Assembly (NCBI RefSeq): GCF_004310865.1
Contig: NZ_SIXI01000003.1
Coordinates: forward strand, 1-64,000
DNA length: 64,000 nucleotides
Direction of reading: 5' to 3'
Source of the DNA: Aquabacterium lacunae
GTDB taxonomy: Bacteria; Pseudomonadota; Gammaproteobacteria; Burkholderiales; Burkholderiaceae_C
Shown here: in pieces, positions 18,682 through 28,111 of the stretch
Layout: each line of letters opens with the position of its first letter
Position numbering within the stretch: position 1 is the first letter of the stretch
Program-made: the position numbers and the translations under genes
Notes under the pieces: generated by a model
Seen by the model: the letters and a program-made list of their open reading frames with translations, nothing else
The model's database searches: none
Told to the model about the DNA's origin: nothing

Positions 18682-21186
18682 TCAGGCCTCCTGCACCCCC
18701 ATGGCCTTGAGGGCCCGCGCCACGCGGTCTGACAGCTTTTCCGTGCTCAGCCGTTCACGCAACCGCTCGACCATCAGCGGCAGGCTGAATGGGCTGGGCT
18801 GAGGCAGCTGCACCCAGTCCATCGGCAGGCTCTGCAGGCGTTGCAGACAGGCCTGAAGGCGGGCCAGGTCCAGCTCGTGGGCCAGCACCTCTTCACGGGC
18901 CTGCAGAAGCAGGCGATTGGCCGGGTCGTGCTTCTGGAACACCTCGAAGTACAGGCTGCTGGAGGCCTGCACCTGCCGCGCGCTTTTGCCTGCGCCCGGA
19001 AAGCCCGTGAACACCAAGCCGGCCACCCGCGCAATTTCGCGGAAGCGCCGCTGGGCCAGTTCGCCCGCGTTCAGGCTGGCCATCAGGTCAGGCATGAGCT
19101 GCTCGGGGCTCAGGGCGGCGCGCAGTTCGTGCTCGGTCAGTGCCCAGGGTTCGGCACACAGCAACTCCAGCCCATGGTCGTTCACGGCCAGGCTGAAGGT
19201 GCGGGGCTGCAGGCGGGCCAGGCGCCAGGCGAGCACGGCGGCCAGCCCCAGGTGGGCCAGGCGGCCGGCAAAGGGGTACAGCCACAGGTGATGTCCCTCG
19301 CGCGACGGGTGCTGTTCGACCAGCAGCCGGTCGCTTCCCGGAAGGCGTGAAAGGCGTGCCTGTGCCGCCAGCATCGGGCGAGCGGCCTGCATTTCGGGCT
19401 CGTGCCATGCGGCGTCCGCCGCGGCTTCGTCCAGCAAGGCCAGCACGGCGTCGGCCATTTCGCTGGACAAGGGCATGCGCCCGCCCTGCCAGCGCGGCAC
19501 GGTGGGCTTGCGCCCTTCGGCACGGCGCACGTAGGCGGTCATGTCCTGCACGCGCACGAACTCCAGCGTGCGGCCGGCAAACACGAAGCAGTCGCCCTTG
19601 CGCAGGCGCGCAATGAAACCCTCTTCCACCGTGCCCAGCCTGGGGCCATTGAGGAAGCGCACCTGCATGGCGGCGTCGGACACGATGGTGCCCACCTGCA
19701 TGCGGTGACGGCGAGCCGCCAGACGGCCCGTGGGGGTGTCTTGGGGCACGCGCCACAGGCCCTGCGCGTCTGGCGCGATGCGGTGGTGCTCCGGGTAGGC
19801 CTGGAGGCTGTCGCCACCGCGGGCCGCGAAATCCAGGGCCCAGTCGAAGGCCTCTCGGCCCAGGGCCCGGTAGCTGTGGCTGCGGCGAACCTCTTCAAAG
19901 AGCGCATCGGGCTCGAAGCCGCCCCCCAGGGCCACCGTCACCAGGTGCTGCACCAGCACATCGAGGGGCTGCTCGGGGGCACAGCGCGCCTCGACACGGC
20001 CGGCCAAAGCGGCCCGGCGGGCGGCGGCGGCCTCCACCAGCTCCAGGGTGTGCGTGGGCACCAGGGTGATGCGGCTGGGCCGCCCTGGCGCATGGCCGCT
20101 GCGACCGGCACGCTGCAAGAGGCGGGCCACACCCTTGGCCGAGCCGATCTGCACCACGCGCTCCACCGGCAAGAAATCAACGCCCAGATCCAGCGACGAG
20201 GTGGCCACCACCGCCTTCAGGGCACCGGTCTTGAGGCCTTCCTCCACCCAACTGCGCACGTCGGCGTCGAGCGAGCCATGGTGCAAAGCCACCAGACCAG
20301 CCCAGTCGGGGCGGGCCTGAAGCAGCATCTGGTACCAGAGCTCGGCCTGGGCTCGGGTGTTGGTGAACACCAGGGCCGTGCCAGCACCATCCAGCGCCTC
20401 GGCCAGGGCCGCCACCATGGGCGTGCCCAGGTGGCCGGCCCACGACAGGCGCGTGCGGGCATCGGGCAGCAAGGTGTCGACCACCAGGGTCTTGTCGAGG
20501 CGGCCGCGCACCAGGCAAGGCGCGGGTGCCGCATCGATGCCCTCAGGGGGGCTTGCAGGCAACAGGGCCTGCAGGGCTTGCTGCGGGTTGCCCAAGGTGG
20601 CGCTCAGGCCCCACACGCGCAGGGCAGGTTGCCATTGGCGCAGTCGGGCCAGGGCCAGCTGCACCTGCACACCACGCTTGTTGCCCAGCAGCTCATGCCA
20701 TTCATCGACCACCACGGCGCCGAGCCCACCCAGCACCTCGCGGGCATCGGCACGGCTGAGCATCAGGCTGAGCGATTCGGGCGTGGTCACCAGCACCTGG
20801 GGCCAGGCCTTGTCTTGCCGCGCCCGCTCGCTGCTGGGGGTGTCGCCGGTGCGCAGGCCCGCACGCCAGCTGGGCTGCAAGGCCTGCAGGGGGGGCATCA
20901 GGGCCTTGAGCGTGTCGGCCGCCAGGGCCCGCATGGGCGTGATCCACAAGGCTTTCAGGCCCGCCTTGCCCGCCTGACCGGCCTGGCCTGACAGGGTGGC
21001 CCAGGGCAGGTCGAGCACCCCGCCCCACACCGCCAGGGTCTTGCCCGCGCCAGTGTTGGCGTGCAACAGGCCGCTGCGGCCTTCGGCCAGGGCCTGCCAC
21101 ACCTCGCGCTGAAAGGGTGCAGGCTGCCAGCCCTGCTGCTGCATCCACGCTTGGATGCCGGTGTCAGGGCCGGGCTGGCGGGGCAT
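18682..21186 (-). CDS. Lhr-type DEXH helicase (ligase-associated class)
   Basis: 834 residues. Motif [15 protein letters not shown] near 39-52, motif [17 protein letters not shown], motif [11 protein letters not shown] and motif [16 protein letters not shown] identify a superfamily 2 helicase of the Lhr family. The length and the C-terminal region match the ligase-associated DNA damage response DEXH helicase, which usually sits beside an ATP-dependent DNA ligase, an exonuclease and a metallophosphoesterase. None of those partners is adjacent here: yacG lies on one side and lpxO on the other. The function is presumed DNA repair. Confidence 0.85.
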   Translation of the reverse strand: MPRQPGPDTGIQAWMQQQGWQPAPFQREVWQALAEGRSGLLHANTGAGKTLAVWGGVLDLPWATLSGQAGQAGKAGLKALWITPMRALAADTLKALMPPLQALQPSWRAGLRTGDTPSSERARQDKAWPQVLVTTPESLSLMLSRADAREVLGGLGAVVVDEWHELLGNKRGVQVQLALARLRQWQPALRVWGLSATLGNPQQALQALLPASPPEGIDAAPAPCLVRGRLDKTLVVDTLLPDARTRLSWAGHLGTPMVAALAEALDGAGTALVFTNTRAQAELWYQMLLQARPDWAGLVALHHGSLDADVRSWVEEGLKTGALKAVVATSSLDLGVDFLPVERVVQIGSAKGVARLLQRAGRSGHAPGRPSRITLVPTHTLELVEAAAARRAALAGRVEARCAPEQPLDVLVQHLVTVALGGGFEPDALFEEVRRSHSYRALGREAFDWALDFAARGGDSLQAYPEHHRIAPDAQGLWRVPQDTPTGRLAARRHRMQVGTIVSDAAMQVRFLNGPRLGTVEEGFIARLRKGDCFVFAGRTLEFVRVQDMTAYVRRAEGRKPTVPRWQGGRMPLSSEMADAVLALLDEAAADAAWHEPEMQAARPMLAAQARLSRLPGSDRLLVEQHPSREGHHLWLYPFAGRLAHLGLAAVLAWRLARLQPRTFSLAVNDHGLELLCAEPWALTEHELRAALSPEQLMPDLMASLNAGELAQRRFREIARVAGLVFTGFPGAGKSARQVQASSSLYFEVFQKHDPANRLLLQAREEVLAHELDLARLQACLQRLQSLPMDWVQLPQPSPFSLPLMVERLRERLSTEKLSDRVARALKAMGVQEA

Positions 21187-21224
21187 GGCGGCTCAGATGG
21201 GTGGCGGCCAGCGTTGCGGCCAGG

Positions 21225-22178
21225 TCAGTAGAAAATCGCCAGCAGCAGGCCGATGATCAGCACCCACTTGCCCACGTAGTAGCCGGTGCGGTTGGTGGCC
21301 TTGAAATCCTTGGCCTTCTGGCGCAGCTTGTAAAAGTGGCCAAAGGCCTTGTTCAGTGCGCCGATTTTTTCGCCGGGCTCGTTCTCGGTGGCCGAGGCCT
21401 TCATGACCAGGGTCGAGAAGATGCGGTTGATCCAGCGCACCACCGGGGTGTACACCGGGCGCTCGATGTCGGCGAACAAGATGATGCGCGGGTGCTGCGT
21501 GGTGTTCTCTGCGTAGTGGATGTAGGTCTCGTCGAACATCACCACCTCGCCGTCTTTCCAGTGGTAGCGCTGGCCGTCGACGTCGATGAAGCAGCCCGGG
21601 TCATTGGGTGTGATCAGGCCCATGTGGTAGCGCAGCGAGCCGGCATAGGGGTCACGGTGACGCACCAGGCGCGCACCGGGTGGCAGCGAGGCGAACATGG
21701 CCGCCTTGATGCCCGGGATCTGGTTGATCAGGGCCACGGTTTTGGGACACTTCTGCGCGGCCGAGGGCTGGTCCACCCCGTACCACTTCAAATAGAAGCG
21801 TTTCCAGCCGGTGCGGAAGAAGGAGTTGAAGCCGAGGTCGGTGTAGCCGCTGGCGGCCTTGATGCCGCCCTGGTCGTCGAGGGCCAGGGCCTCTTCGCGG
21901 ATGACCTGCCAGTGATCCTGCAACACCTTGAGTTCAGGGAATCGGGCTGGATCGAGGTAAGGCTCACGCCCCACCTTGGAAAACAGCACCATCAGGGAAT
22001 TCAGCGGCGCGATCAGCACTGTGAAATCGGTGAGCGCGCGCACCAGGCCGAAGCGCACCTTGCCGCGCAGGTGGGCATGCAGGGCGGCCGCGATGAACAC
22101 CAGCAGCACCCAGTGGCGGGGGGCAATCGGCCAGAGAGACTGCCAGAGAGATGGCCACACAGAGTCGATCCAGTTCAT
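21225..22178 (-). CDS. lpxO: Lipid A hydroxylase LpxO (Fe/2-oxoglutarate dioxygenase)
   Basis: 317 residues of the aspartyl/asparaginyl beta-hydroxylase family. Hydrophobic segments lie at both ends (about 18-35 and 298-316), as in membrane-bound LpxO. The iron ligands are seen in RLVRHRDPYAGSLRYHMGL (HxD) and FDETYIHYAENTT (distal His), and the 2-oxoglutarate arginine in HPRIILFADIERP. LpxO adds a 2-hydroxyl group to an acyl chain of lipid A at the inner membrane. It sits near msbA and LOS glycosyltransferases and diverges from rubA. Confidence 0.88.
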   Translation of the reverse strand: MNWIDSVWPSLWQSLWPIAPRHWVLLVFIAAALHAHLRGKVRFGLVRALTDFTVLIAPLNSLMVLFSKVGREPYLDPARFPELKVLQDHWQVIREEALALDDQGGIKAASGYTDLGFNSFFRTGWKRFYLKWYGVDQPSAAQKCPKTVALINQIPGIKAAMFASLPPGARLVRHRDPYAGSLRYHMGLITPNDPGCFIDVDGQRYHWKDGEVVMFDETYIHYAENTTQHPRIILFADIERPVYTPVVRWINRIFSTLVMKASATENEPGEKIGALNKAFGHFYKLRQKAKDFKATNRTGYYVGKWVLIIGLLLAIFY

Positions 22179-22431
22179 GGGGCGTTATTGTCAGGCCGCT
22201 GACGGGTGCCAGGAGACCCCGGAACGCATGGCCCTGCCAAGGACTCGATTTTCAGAAGGCAAAATGCCAGGGCATTGACCAGACTCAAGCCAGCCAGGGG
22301 CCTCACACCGCCGACATCCCCTTGAATTCACGGGTTTGGCACGGAATGTTCCTTTCTGGCGCGCATTCGCCCACCTGCGGCACACTGTCAGGCCCCACAA
22401 TCCGCCCCGTTTTTTGCGAAAGTTGTTTCCC

Positions 22432-22596
22432 ATGAAGACCTACCAATGCATCGTTTGCGGCTACGTGTATGACGAAGCTGCCGGCAGCCCCAGCGAGGGC
22501 ATCGCCCCCGGCACCAAGTGGGAAGACGTGCCCGACAGCTGGGTGTGCCCCGACTGCGGCGTCGGCAAGTCCGACTTCGAAATGGTCGAGATCTGA
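22432..22596 (+). CDS. rubA: Rubredoxin
   Basis: 54 residues, standard for a single-domain rubredoxin. The two knuckles [11 protein letters not shown] and [16 protein letters not shown] supply the four cysteines that bind one iron, and the conserved W of DVPDSWVCP lies between. The ATG at 22432 follows a 253-base intergenic region shared with divergent lpxO. It carries electrons from the reductase encoded 14 bases downstream, so the pair forms an NAD(P)H-reductase-rubredoxin chain. The terminal acceptor, such as an alkane hydroxylase or oxidative-stress enzyme, is not in the window. Confidence 0.95.
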   Translation: MKTYQCIVCGYVYDEAAGSPSEGIAPGTKWEDVPDSWVCPDCGVGKSDFEMVEI

Positions 22597-22610
22597 TCGG
22601 AGCGCACTGA

Positions 22611-23777
22611 ATGTCTGATCCGGTCGTCATCCTGGGCTCCGGCCTGGCCGGCTACAACGTGGCCCGCGAGTTCCGCAAGCTCGACACCGCCACGCCGCTG
22701 GTCGTCATCAGCCGCGACCACGCGGGCTTCTACTCCAAGCCCATGCTCAGCAATGCGCTGGCCGGCAAGAAGACAGCCGCCACCCTGGTCATGAAGGACG
22801 CCGCCAAGATGGCCGCCGAGCTCAACGCCCAGGTGCTGAACCACACCGAGGTGACTGGCATCGACACCGCCACGCGCCAGCTCACGCTGGGCAACGGCAG
22901 CACCCTGGCCTACCGCGACCTGGTGCTGGCCCTGGGTGCCGACCCGATCCGCCTGCCCCTGCAGGGCGACGCGGCCGACACCGTGCTGTCGGTGAACGAC
23001 CTGGACGACTTCGCGCGCTTCGCCGAGGCCCTGGACACCGCCAAGGGCGGCCAGCCCGTGCAGCGCGTGGCGATTCTGGGCGCAGGCCTGATCGGCTGCG
23101 AGTTCGCCAACGACCTGCTGCACCGCCAGATCGAGCCCACCGTGCTGGACCTGGCCGAGCGCGTGCTGCCCCGCCTGCTGCCTGCCGAGGCCAGCGAACG
23201 CCTGCAGGCCAGGCTGCAAGCCGGTGGTGCGCACTTCCGCTTCGGTGTGGGGGCCACGGCGGTGAACCGCTCGGCCGACGGCCTGCAACTCACCTTGAGC
23301 GACGGCAGCACGCTGAGCACCGACCTGGTCATCTCGGCCATTGGCCTGAAACCCCGCGCCCAACTGGCCAGCGCCGCTGGCCTGATCGTGGCCCGCGGCG
23401 TGGTGGTGAATCGCCAGCTGGCCGCCAGCGCCCCGCACGTGCATGCCGTGGGCGATTGCGCCGAAGTGGAGGGCACCTTGCTGCCCTACGTGATGCCCAT
23501 CATGCAGCAGGCCCGCGCCCTGGCGGCCACCCTGGCCGGCAACCCCACGCCGGTGGCCTACCCGGCCATGCCCGTGGTGGTCAAGACACCCGCCTGGCCC
23601 ACCGTGGTGTGCCCGCCGGCGGCCAACGCCCAGGGCGAATGGCAGGTCACGGCCGACGACGAGCAAATCGTGGCCCGCTTCGTGGCCGGTGAACAGCTGC
23701 TGGGTTTTGCCCTGCAAGGCAAGGCCGTGGCCCAACGCCAGGCACTGGCCCAGCAGGTGCCGGCCATCTTGGCCTGA
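22611..23777 (+). CDS. rubB: Rubredoxin-NAD(+) reductase (FAD-dependent)
   Basis: 388 residues. The FAD-binding GxGxxG-type motif is VVILGSGLAGYNVAREF at 5-21, the NAD-binding motif is VAILGAGLIGCEFAND near 153-168, and the second FAD motif is VHAVGDCAEVEG near 277-288. YSKPMLSNALAGKK is conserved in rubredoxin reductases. GGAG nine bases before the ATG supports the start. It reduces rubredoxin with NADH in the cytoplasm. It forms an operon with rubA and is followed by a hairpin at 23804-23825. Confidence 0.9.
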   Translation: MSDPVVILGSGLAGYNVAREFRKLDTATPLVVISRDHAGFYSKPMLSNALAGKKTAATLVMKDAAKMAAELNAQVLNHTEVTGIDTATRQLTLGNGSTLAYRDLVLALGADPIRLPLQGDAADTVLSVNDLDDFARFAEALDTAKGGQPVQRVAILGAGLIGCEFANDLLHRQIEPTVLDLAERVLPRLLPAEASERLQARLQAGGAHFRFGVGATAVNRSADGLQLTLSDGSTLSTDLVISAIGLKPRAQLASAAGLIVARGVVVNRQLAASAPHVHAVGDCAEVEGTLLPYVMPIMQQARALAATLAGNPTPVAYPAMPVVVKTPAWPTVVCPPAANAQGEWQVTADDEQIVARFVAGEQLLGFALQGKAVAQRQALAQQVPAILA

Positions 23778-23803
23778 CGCTGGCCAAACCCCGACTGAAA
23801 CCC

Positions 23804-23825
23804 ACCCGGCTCAACGCCGGGTTTG
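23804..23825 (+). terminator. Probable terminator after the rubredoxin reductase gene
   Basis: A seven-base stem ACCCGGC/GCCGGGT with a five-base loop is followed by a short T-rich stretch (TTGT). The stop codon of the convergent DciA-like gene lies in the loop. The weak T tract lowers certainty. Confidence 0.5.
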
Positions 23826-24167
23826 TACCTTCAGCCGGATTGCGTTAACCTTGTGCCCCTTTTTCTCCAGCGCCTCCTGCAGGCGCGGCAACAGCTGGCG
23901 CAGCTTGGCTGACACAGCGGCATTGGCCACCAGCAAGGTCCAGCCCTCGTCGTCCACCGGCCCAGGCTGCACCAGCGACTGAATGCCCGGAGGAAGGTAA
24001 GGCTGAAGGATCTGCATGTACAGCTGCGACAGCCGCAGCCGTTGCATCAGAGAGGTCAGGGGTTGGGAACGACCCAGAGCACGCTCCATGGGGGGCACAT
24101 CAGGCACCGTCGGCCGGAAATTGGGCCGAAGGATTCTGGGTGCGCCGGGGCGGCTGGGAGAGTTCAT
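23811..24167 (-). CDS. DciA-like (DUF721) protein
   Basis: 118 residues from the ATG at 24167. The middle and C-terminal part (SQLYMQILQPYLPPGIQSLV, then WTLLVANAAVSAKLRQLLPR and LEKKGHKVNAIRLKVQ) follows the DUF721 pattern of DciA, the helicase-loading/partner protein of bacteria lacking DnaC. The first 35 residues are proline-rich and probably disordered. It is divergent from the M23 peptidase with only 18 bases between starts, a pairing common near secA in betaproteobacteria. The assignment rests on pattern and context. Confidence 0.65.
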   Translation of the reverse strand: MNSPSRPGAPRILRPNFRPTVPDVPPMERALGRSQPLTSLMQRLRLSQLYMQILQPYLPPGIQSLVQPGPVDDEGWTLLVANAAVSAKLRQLLPRLQEALEKKGHKVNAIRLKVQTRR

Positions 24168-24185
24168 GGCGTTCGACAGGTTGAC

Positions 24186-25175
24186 ATGCAGATTCTGATC
24201 ACCACCAGTGTGCACAAGCCCGCGCGGGTCCTGAGCTTCACGCCCTGGAGCCTGGCCCTGGCTGTGCTGGCCTTGATCATCCCCCTGATGATCGCATCGT
24301 TGCTGGTCTATCACGCCATCGTGCTCAAGGCTGCACACGAAAAATGGCCGATCGTTTCCGATGTGGTGCGCTTCGTGGAACGCCAGGACATGGCCCAGCG
24401 CGACCAGTACCTGCGCGCCAACCTCGACGCCATGGCGGTCAAGGTGGGTGAAATGCAGGCCCGGCTGGTGCGCATGGAAGCCGTCAGCGAACGCCTGGCC
24501 GGCATGGCCGGCATCAAGCCCGAAGAGCTGCGCAAGATCGAGCCAGCGGCCAACCCCGCCTCTGGCGCCGGAGGCCCCCTGCCCGCCTTGCGACAGGCGC
24601 CACAGGTGGATTCCATGGCCGATCTCGACCAGCTGGTGGCTCAGATGGAAGCCCTGGGCGACCGGAATGCCGACGTGTTCACCCTGATCGAATCGCGTCT
24701 GTTTGAAAAGCGCCTGGCCGCCCTGACCATTCCCAGCAGCCCGCCGGTGGCAGGCCCGGTGGGCTCGGGCTTCGGCTTTCGAAGCGACCCCTTCACCGGG
24801 CGCCCGGCCCTGCATACAGGGCTCGATTTCCCCGCCGACACCGGCACGCCCATCATGGCGGCCGCTGGTGGCGTGGTGCTGAGCGCCAGCTCGCACCCGC
24901 AGTACGGGCAACTGGTCGAGCTGGACCACGGCAACGGCGTGGTCACCCGCTACGCGCACACCTCGAAAATGCTGGTCAAACAGGGCGATCTGATCCGCCG
25001 CGGCCAGACAATCGCCGAAGTGGGCAACACCGGCCGCTCCACAGGCCCCCACCTGCACTTTGAAGTGCTGGTGGAAGGCGTGCAGCAAAATCCCGCCAAG
25101 TTCCTGGCCAGCAAGGATTCCACCGGCATGCCTGTGGCCCAGCTGACGGAGTTCGCACCACGCCCCTGGCGCTGA
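24186..25175 (+). CDS. M23-family metallopeptidase (murein endopeptidase-like)
   Basis: 329 residues. A membrane anchor lies at about 15-45 (SLALAVLALIIPLMIASLLV). A helical region follows, then a LytM domain in the last 130 residues: GFGFRSDPFTGRPALHTGLD, with H and D zinc ligands, and STGPHLHFEVLVEG, with the HxH motif. All expected catalytic residues are present, so it should be active on peptidoglycan in the periplasm. The ATG at 24186 is preferred because upstream in-frame sequence overlaps the divergent gene. In related bacteria it lies directly upstream of secA; here a zinc-uptake-like cluster intervenes. Confidence 0.85.
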   Translation: MQILITTSVHKPARVLSFTPWSLALAVLALIIPLMIASLLVYHAIVLKAAHEKWPIVSDVVRFVERQDMAQRDQYLRANLDAMAVKVGEMQARLVRMEAVSERLAGMAGIKPEELRKIEPAANPASGAGGPLPALRQAPQVDSMADLDQLVAQMEALGDRNADVFTLIESRLFEKRLAALTIPSSPPVAGPVGSGFGFRSDPFTGRPALHTGLDFPADTGTPIMAAAGGVVLSASSHPQYGQLVELDHGNGVVTRYAHTSKMLVKQGDLIRRGQTIAEVGNTGRSTGPHLHFEVLVEGVQQNPAKFLASKDSTGMPVAQLTEFAPRPWR

Positions 25176-25182
25176 GCCGCTG

Positions 25183-25209
25183 CCACCATCCCACCACCAT
25201 CCCACCACC
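25183..25209. repeat. 11-bp tandem repeat, about 2.4 copies
   Basis: The unit CCACCATCCCA occurs twice in a row and is followed by a partial third copy. It lies in the short gap between the M23 peptidase gene and the His-rich protein gene. No function is apparent. Confidence 0.7.
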
Positions 25210-25243
25210 TGCCACCCGAGCCAACGCCTGACACCGCCTCCTG

Positions 25244-25708
25244 ATGGCCTCGCCCCCCCTGAACGCCCGCACACACACCGGCGCCCCGCCTTGGGCTTCG
25301 CGGCCGTCGGTGTGGGCGGTGCTGTGCCTGGCTGTGGTGTTGCTGTGGGCGCAAATGGGGGGCTGGCTGCACGGGCTGTCGCACAGCCGGGGGCACCTCC
25401 ATCCGGTCGCACCAGCAACTGCGCACCCCACTGAGCACCCCACTGAGCACCCGGTCGGGCTCGTGGCCCACTCGGTTCACGCCGGACACACACACCATCA
25501 CGCCCACGGTGACGCCACCCAGGCCCATGCCGAGCAGGTGTGTGAAACCTGTCTGGCCTTTGCCGCCTTGGGCGGCACGGCGCCATTGCCTGGCCTGGGC
25601 GAGCCCGAGTGGGCGGGCCTGAGCCACGCAGCACCGGGGCCCCGCACAGGCCTGCAGGCCTGGCCCACGGCCTTTCAGGCCTATCGCACGCGAGCCCCTC
25701 CGGGCTGA
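25244..25708 (+). CDS. Small histidine-rich membrane/exported protein (DUF2946-like)
   Basis: 154 residues with one hydrophobic segment at about 22-40 (VWAVLCLAVVLLWAQMGGWL), a histidine-rich stretch (HAGHTHHHAHGDATQAHAEQ), a CETCLAF cysteine pair and a C-terminal YRTRAPPG. The CxxC plus RAPP ending resembles the DUF2946 proteins found in metal-related loci. It precedes an outer-membrane barrel, ZnuA and ZnuB on the same strand, so binding of zinc or another metal at the periplasmic face is a reasonable inference. The THPTEHPTEHP section comes from a short DNA duplication. Confidence 0.65.
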   Translation: MASPPLNARTHTGAPPWASRPSVWAVLCLAVVLLWAQMGGWLHGLSHSRGHLHPVAPATAHPTEHPTEHPVGLVAHSVHAGHTHHHAHGDATQAHAEQVCETCLAFAALGGTAPLPGLGEPEWAGLSHAAPGPRTGLQAWPTAFQAYRTRAPPG

Positions 25709-25803
25709 CACACGCAGGCGCCTTGCGCCAACTCATCCCTTCCTGTGTTCCGCACCGGCCCCAGCGCCGTCGTGCGGTCGTGTGTCTTTGCCTGATTCAA
25801 CCC

Positions 25804-27168
25804 ATGACTTCCTTCCTGTTCCATCGCTCGTCCCTGTCGCTGGCTGTGGCCCTGTCCTGCCTGAGCGCCCAACCCGTGCTGGCCAATGGTCCCGCTTCCC
25901 CTGCCGACATCCAGCGCCTGCAGCAAGAGCTGCGTGAGCTGCGCCAGCAGTACGAGGGCCGTTTGCAGCACCTCGAGCAGCAACTTCAACAAGCGCTGCA
26001 GCGGCCGGCACCCTCCACGGCGGCTGCGCCTCAAGACGCCACCACACCGGGCACCGCCCAGGCAGGCAACGCGTCAGCCAACCGTTACAACCCGGCCATC
26101 TCCCTGGTGCTGTCGGGCGTGTACGCCCATCTGCAGCAAGACCCCGGCACCTGGGGCCTGGGCCAGTTCATGCCGGGCGACGGCGAACTCGGCCCGGGCG
26201 AAAAGGGCCTGCGCCTGGGAGAATCCGAGCTGCGCCTGTCGGCCAGCATCGACCCCTGGTGGTCGGGCGTGCTGAACCTGGCGCTCACCCCTGAAAACGA
26301 AGCCGAGGTGGAAGAGGCCTTCGTGCAGAGCACTGCCCTGCTCGACGGCCTGACCCTCAAGGCCGGCCGCTTCCGCAGTGGCCTGGGTTACCTCAATGAA
26401 CAGCATCCACACACCTGGGATTTCGTGGACGCCCCCCTGCCCCAGCAGGCCTTCCTGGCTGGCGGCCTGGGCCATGACGGCCTGCAGGCCCGCTTGCTGC
26501 TGCCCACCGAGCAGTTCGTGGAACTGGGCGCAGAAGCCGGGCGCGGCGCCACGGCCGACAACGGCGCCGGCAGCACCCTGGTGTTCGCGCGAACCGGTGG
26601 CGACATCGGCACCAGCCACAACTGGCGACTGGGCGTGTCGCATCTGTGGGAGCGGGGCCTGAGCCGCAGCTGGGAGGACGCCGCCGGGCTGAACCACGCC
26701 TTCGAGGGCCGTTCGCGCCTGTGGGCCATCGACGGGGTGTGGAAGTGGGCCCCCAACGGCAACGCCAAATCGACCAGCTTCAAGCTGCAAGGTGAGGTGT
26801 ACCAGCGCGACCTGACCGGCGATCTGCAGGCCGACACCGCTGGCGCGGCCAGCACCGACGCGTTCGGCCACAAGGCCCGTGGCTACTACGTGCAGGGCGT
26901 GTACCAGTTCGCACCCCGCTGGCGCCTGGGCCTGCGCCACGACGAAGTCAGCCCCGGCACGCCCATGCTGGGGGCCAACACGGGCCTGGTCAGCTGGAAC
27001 GACCACACGCCCCAGCGCCAGAGCCTGATGCTGGACTACGCGCCCAGCGAATTCAGCCGCTGGCGCGTGCAGGTCAACAACGACCGCGTGCGCTCTGACC
27101 TGCGCGACACCCAGGTTTTCCTGCAGTACCAGATGAGCCTGGGCGCCCACGGCGCGCACAGCTACTGA
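25804..27168 (+). CDS. Outer-membrane beta-barrel protein with coiled coil, zinc-locus associated
   Basis: 454 residues. A signal peptide ends near residue 30 (SAQPVLA). A coiled coil follows at about 35-65 (LQQELRELRQQYEGRLQHLE), then a proline/alanine linker, and from about 95 an alternating aromatic/hydrophobic pattern of beta strands ending near the C terminus. No TonB box or plug is visible, so it is porin-like rather than a TonB receptor. It lies 13 bases before znuA. A role in letting metal through the outer membrane is inferred from context only. Confidence 0.7.
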   Translation: MTSFLFHRSSLSLAVALSCLSAQPVLANGPASPADIQRLQQELRELRQQYEGRLQHLEQQLQQALQRPAPSTAAAPQDATTPGTAQAGNASANRYNPAISLVLSGVYAHLQQDPGTWGLGQFMPGDGELGPGEKGLRLGESELRLSASIDPWWSGVLNLALTPENEAEVEEAFVQSTALLDGLTLKAGRFRSGLGYLNEQHPHTWDFVDAPLPQQAFLAGGLGHDGLQARLLLPTEQFVELGAEAGRGATADNGAGSTLVFARTGGDIGTSHNWRLGVSHLWERGLSRSWEDAAGLNHAFEGRSRLWAIDGVWKWAPNGNAKSTSFKLQGEVYQRDLTGDLQADTAGAASTDAFGHKARGYYVQGVYQFAPRWRLGLRHDEVSPGTPMLGANTGLVSWNDHTPQRQSLMLDYAPSEFSRWRVQVNNDRVRSDLRDTQVFLQYQMSLGAHGAHSY

Positions 27169-27181
27169 GCGGGGCGCCACC

Positions 27182-28111
27182 GTGTTGAACACACATCGAA
27201 CACCCCTGCGCTGGCGCCTGATCATGGCGCTCGTGCTGGGCTGGGCCCTGGGCCCTTCGGTGGCCTCGGCCACGGTGCGGGTGTTTGCCTGTGAACCCGA
27301 GTGGGCAGCGCTCACCCGGGAGCTGGCAGGCGATCTCGCCCAGGTGTACACCGCCACCCACGCCCTGCAAGACCCCCACCAGGTGCAGGCCCGCCCCAGC
27401 CTGATGGCTGCGGTGCGCAAAGCCGACCTGGTGGTGTGCACCGGCGCTGAGCTGGAAGCTGGCTGGCTGCCAGTGCTGCTGCAGCAATCGGGCAATGCCC
27501 GCGTTCAGCCCGGCCAGCGGGGCCACTTTGAGGCCGCCGCCTGGGTGCCCTTGCTGGACGTGCCTGCCCAGCTCGACCGTGCGCAGGGCGATGTGCACGC
27601 CGCAGGCAACCCGCACATCCAGACCTCGCCGCACAGCATTGCCCGTGTGGCCGCGGCCCTCAGCCAGCGCCTGACCGAGCTGGACCCTGCCCAGGCCCCC
27701 GCCTACAAGGCGCGCCTGGCCGACTTTCAGCAACGCTGGGCACAAGCCACGCAACGCTGGAGCCAGCAGGGCGCGCGGCTGAAGGGCACCCGCATCGTGG
27801 TGCAGCACCGCGGCTTCCCTTACCTGCAGCAGTGGCTGGGGCTGCAGGAGGTGGCGGCGCTCGAGCCCAAACCGGGGGTCGAGCCCAGCAGCGCCCACCT
27901 GGCCCGCGTGCTGCAGCAACTGAAGGACCAGCCCGCCCAACTGGTGCTGCGCGCCGCCTACGCCGACGGCCGTGGCAGCCAGTGGCTGGCTGAACGGGCC
28001 CGCATCCCGGTGGTGGTGGTGCCCTACACCGTGGGCGGCAGCGCCCGGGCCCAGGACCTGTTCAGCCTGTTCGACGACACGCTCGACCAGCTGCTCAAGG
28101 CCGTGCCATGA
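27182..28111 (+). CDS. znuA: Metal (zinc/manganese-type) ABC transporter binding protein
   Basis: 309 residues from a GTG at 27182. Residues 10-30 form a signal peptide ending in SVASA. The fold follows the TroA/ZnuA (PF01297) layout: VRVFACEPEWAALTRELAGD, then DPHQVQARPSLMAAVRKADL, GNPHIQTSPHSIARV with its metal-binding histidine, and VVQHRGFPYLQQWLGL. The usual histidine-rich loop of ZnuA is missing. Its stop overlaps the permease start by four bases (ATGA). Zinc is favoured because a His-rich protein is nearby, but manganese is possible. Confidence 0.8.
   Translation: MLNTHRTPLRWRLIMALVLGWALGPSVASATVRVFACEPEWAALTRELAGDLAQVYTATHALQDPHQVQARPSLMAAVRKADLVVCTGAELEAGWLPVLLQQSGNARVQPGQRGHFEAAAWVPLLDVPAQLDRAQGDVHAAGNPHIQTSPHSIARVAAALSQRLTELDPAQAPAYKARLADFQQRWAQATQRWSQQGARLKGTRIVVQHRGFPYLQQWLGLQEVAALEPKPGVEPSSAHLARVLQQLKDQPAQLVLRAAYADGRGSQWLAERARIPVVVVPYTVGGSARAQDLFSLFDDTLDQLLKAVP

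Noticed and set aside
19402-20991. A 500-codon plus-strand frame opposite the Lhr-type helicase
   Set aside because: Antisense artefact of high GC; no motifs, whereas the minus strand has all helicase motifs.
22336-22352. TGGCACGGAATGTTCC upstream of rubA as a sigma54 promoter
   Set aside because: The -24 half fits but the invariant GC of the -12 element is missing at the required spacing.
23811-25736. A single 640-residue minus-strand protein ending in the DciA-like sequence
   Set aside because: Only the last 118 residues resemble a protein family; the rest is antisense to the M23 peptidase gene.
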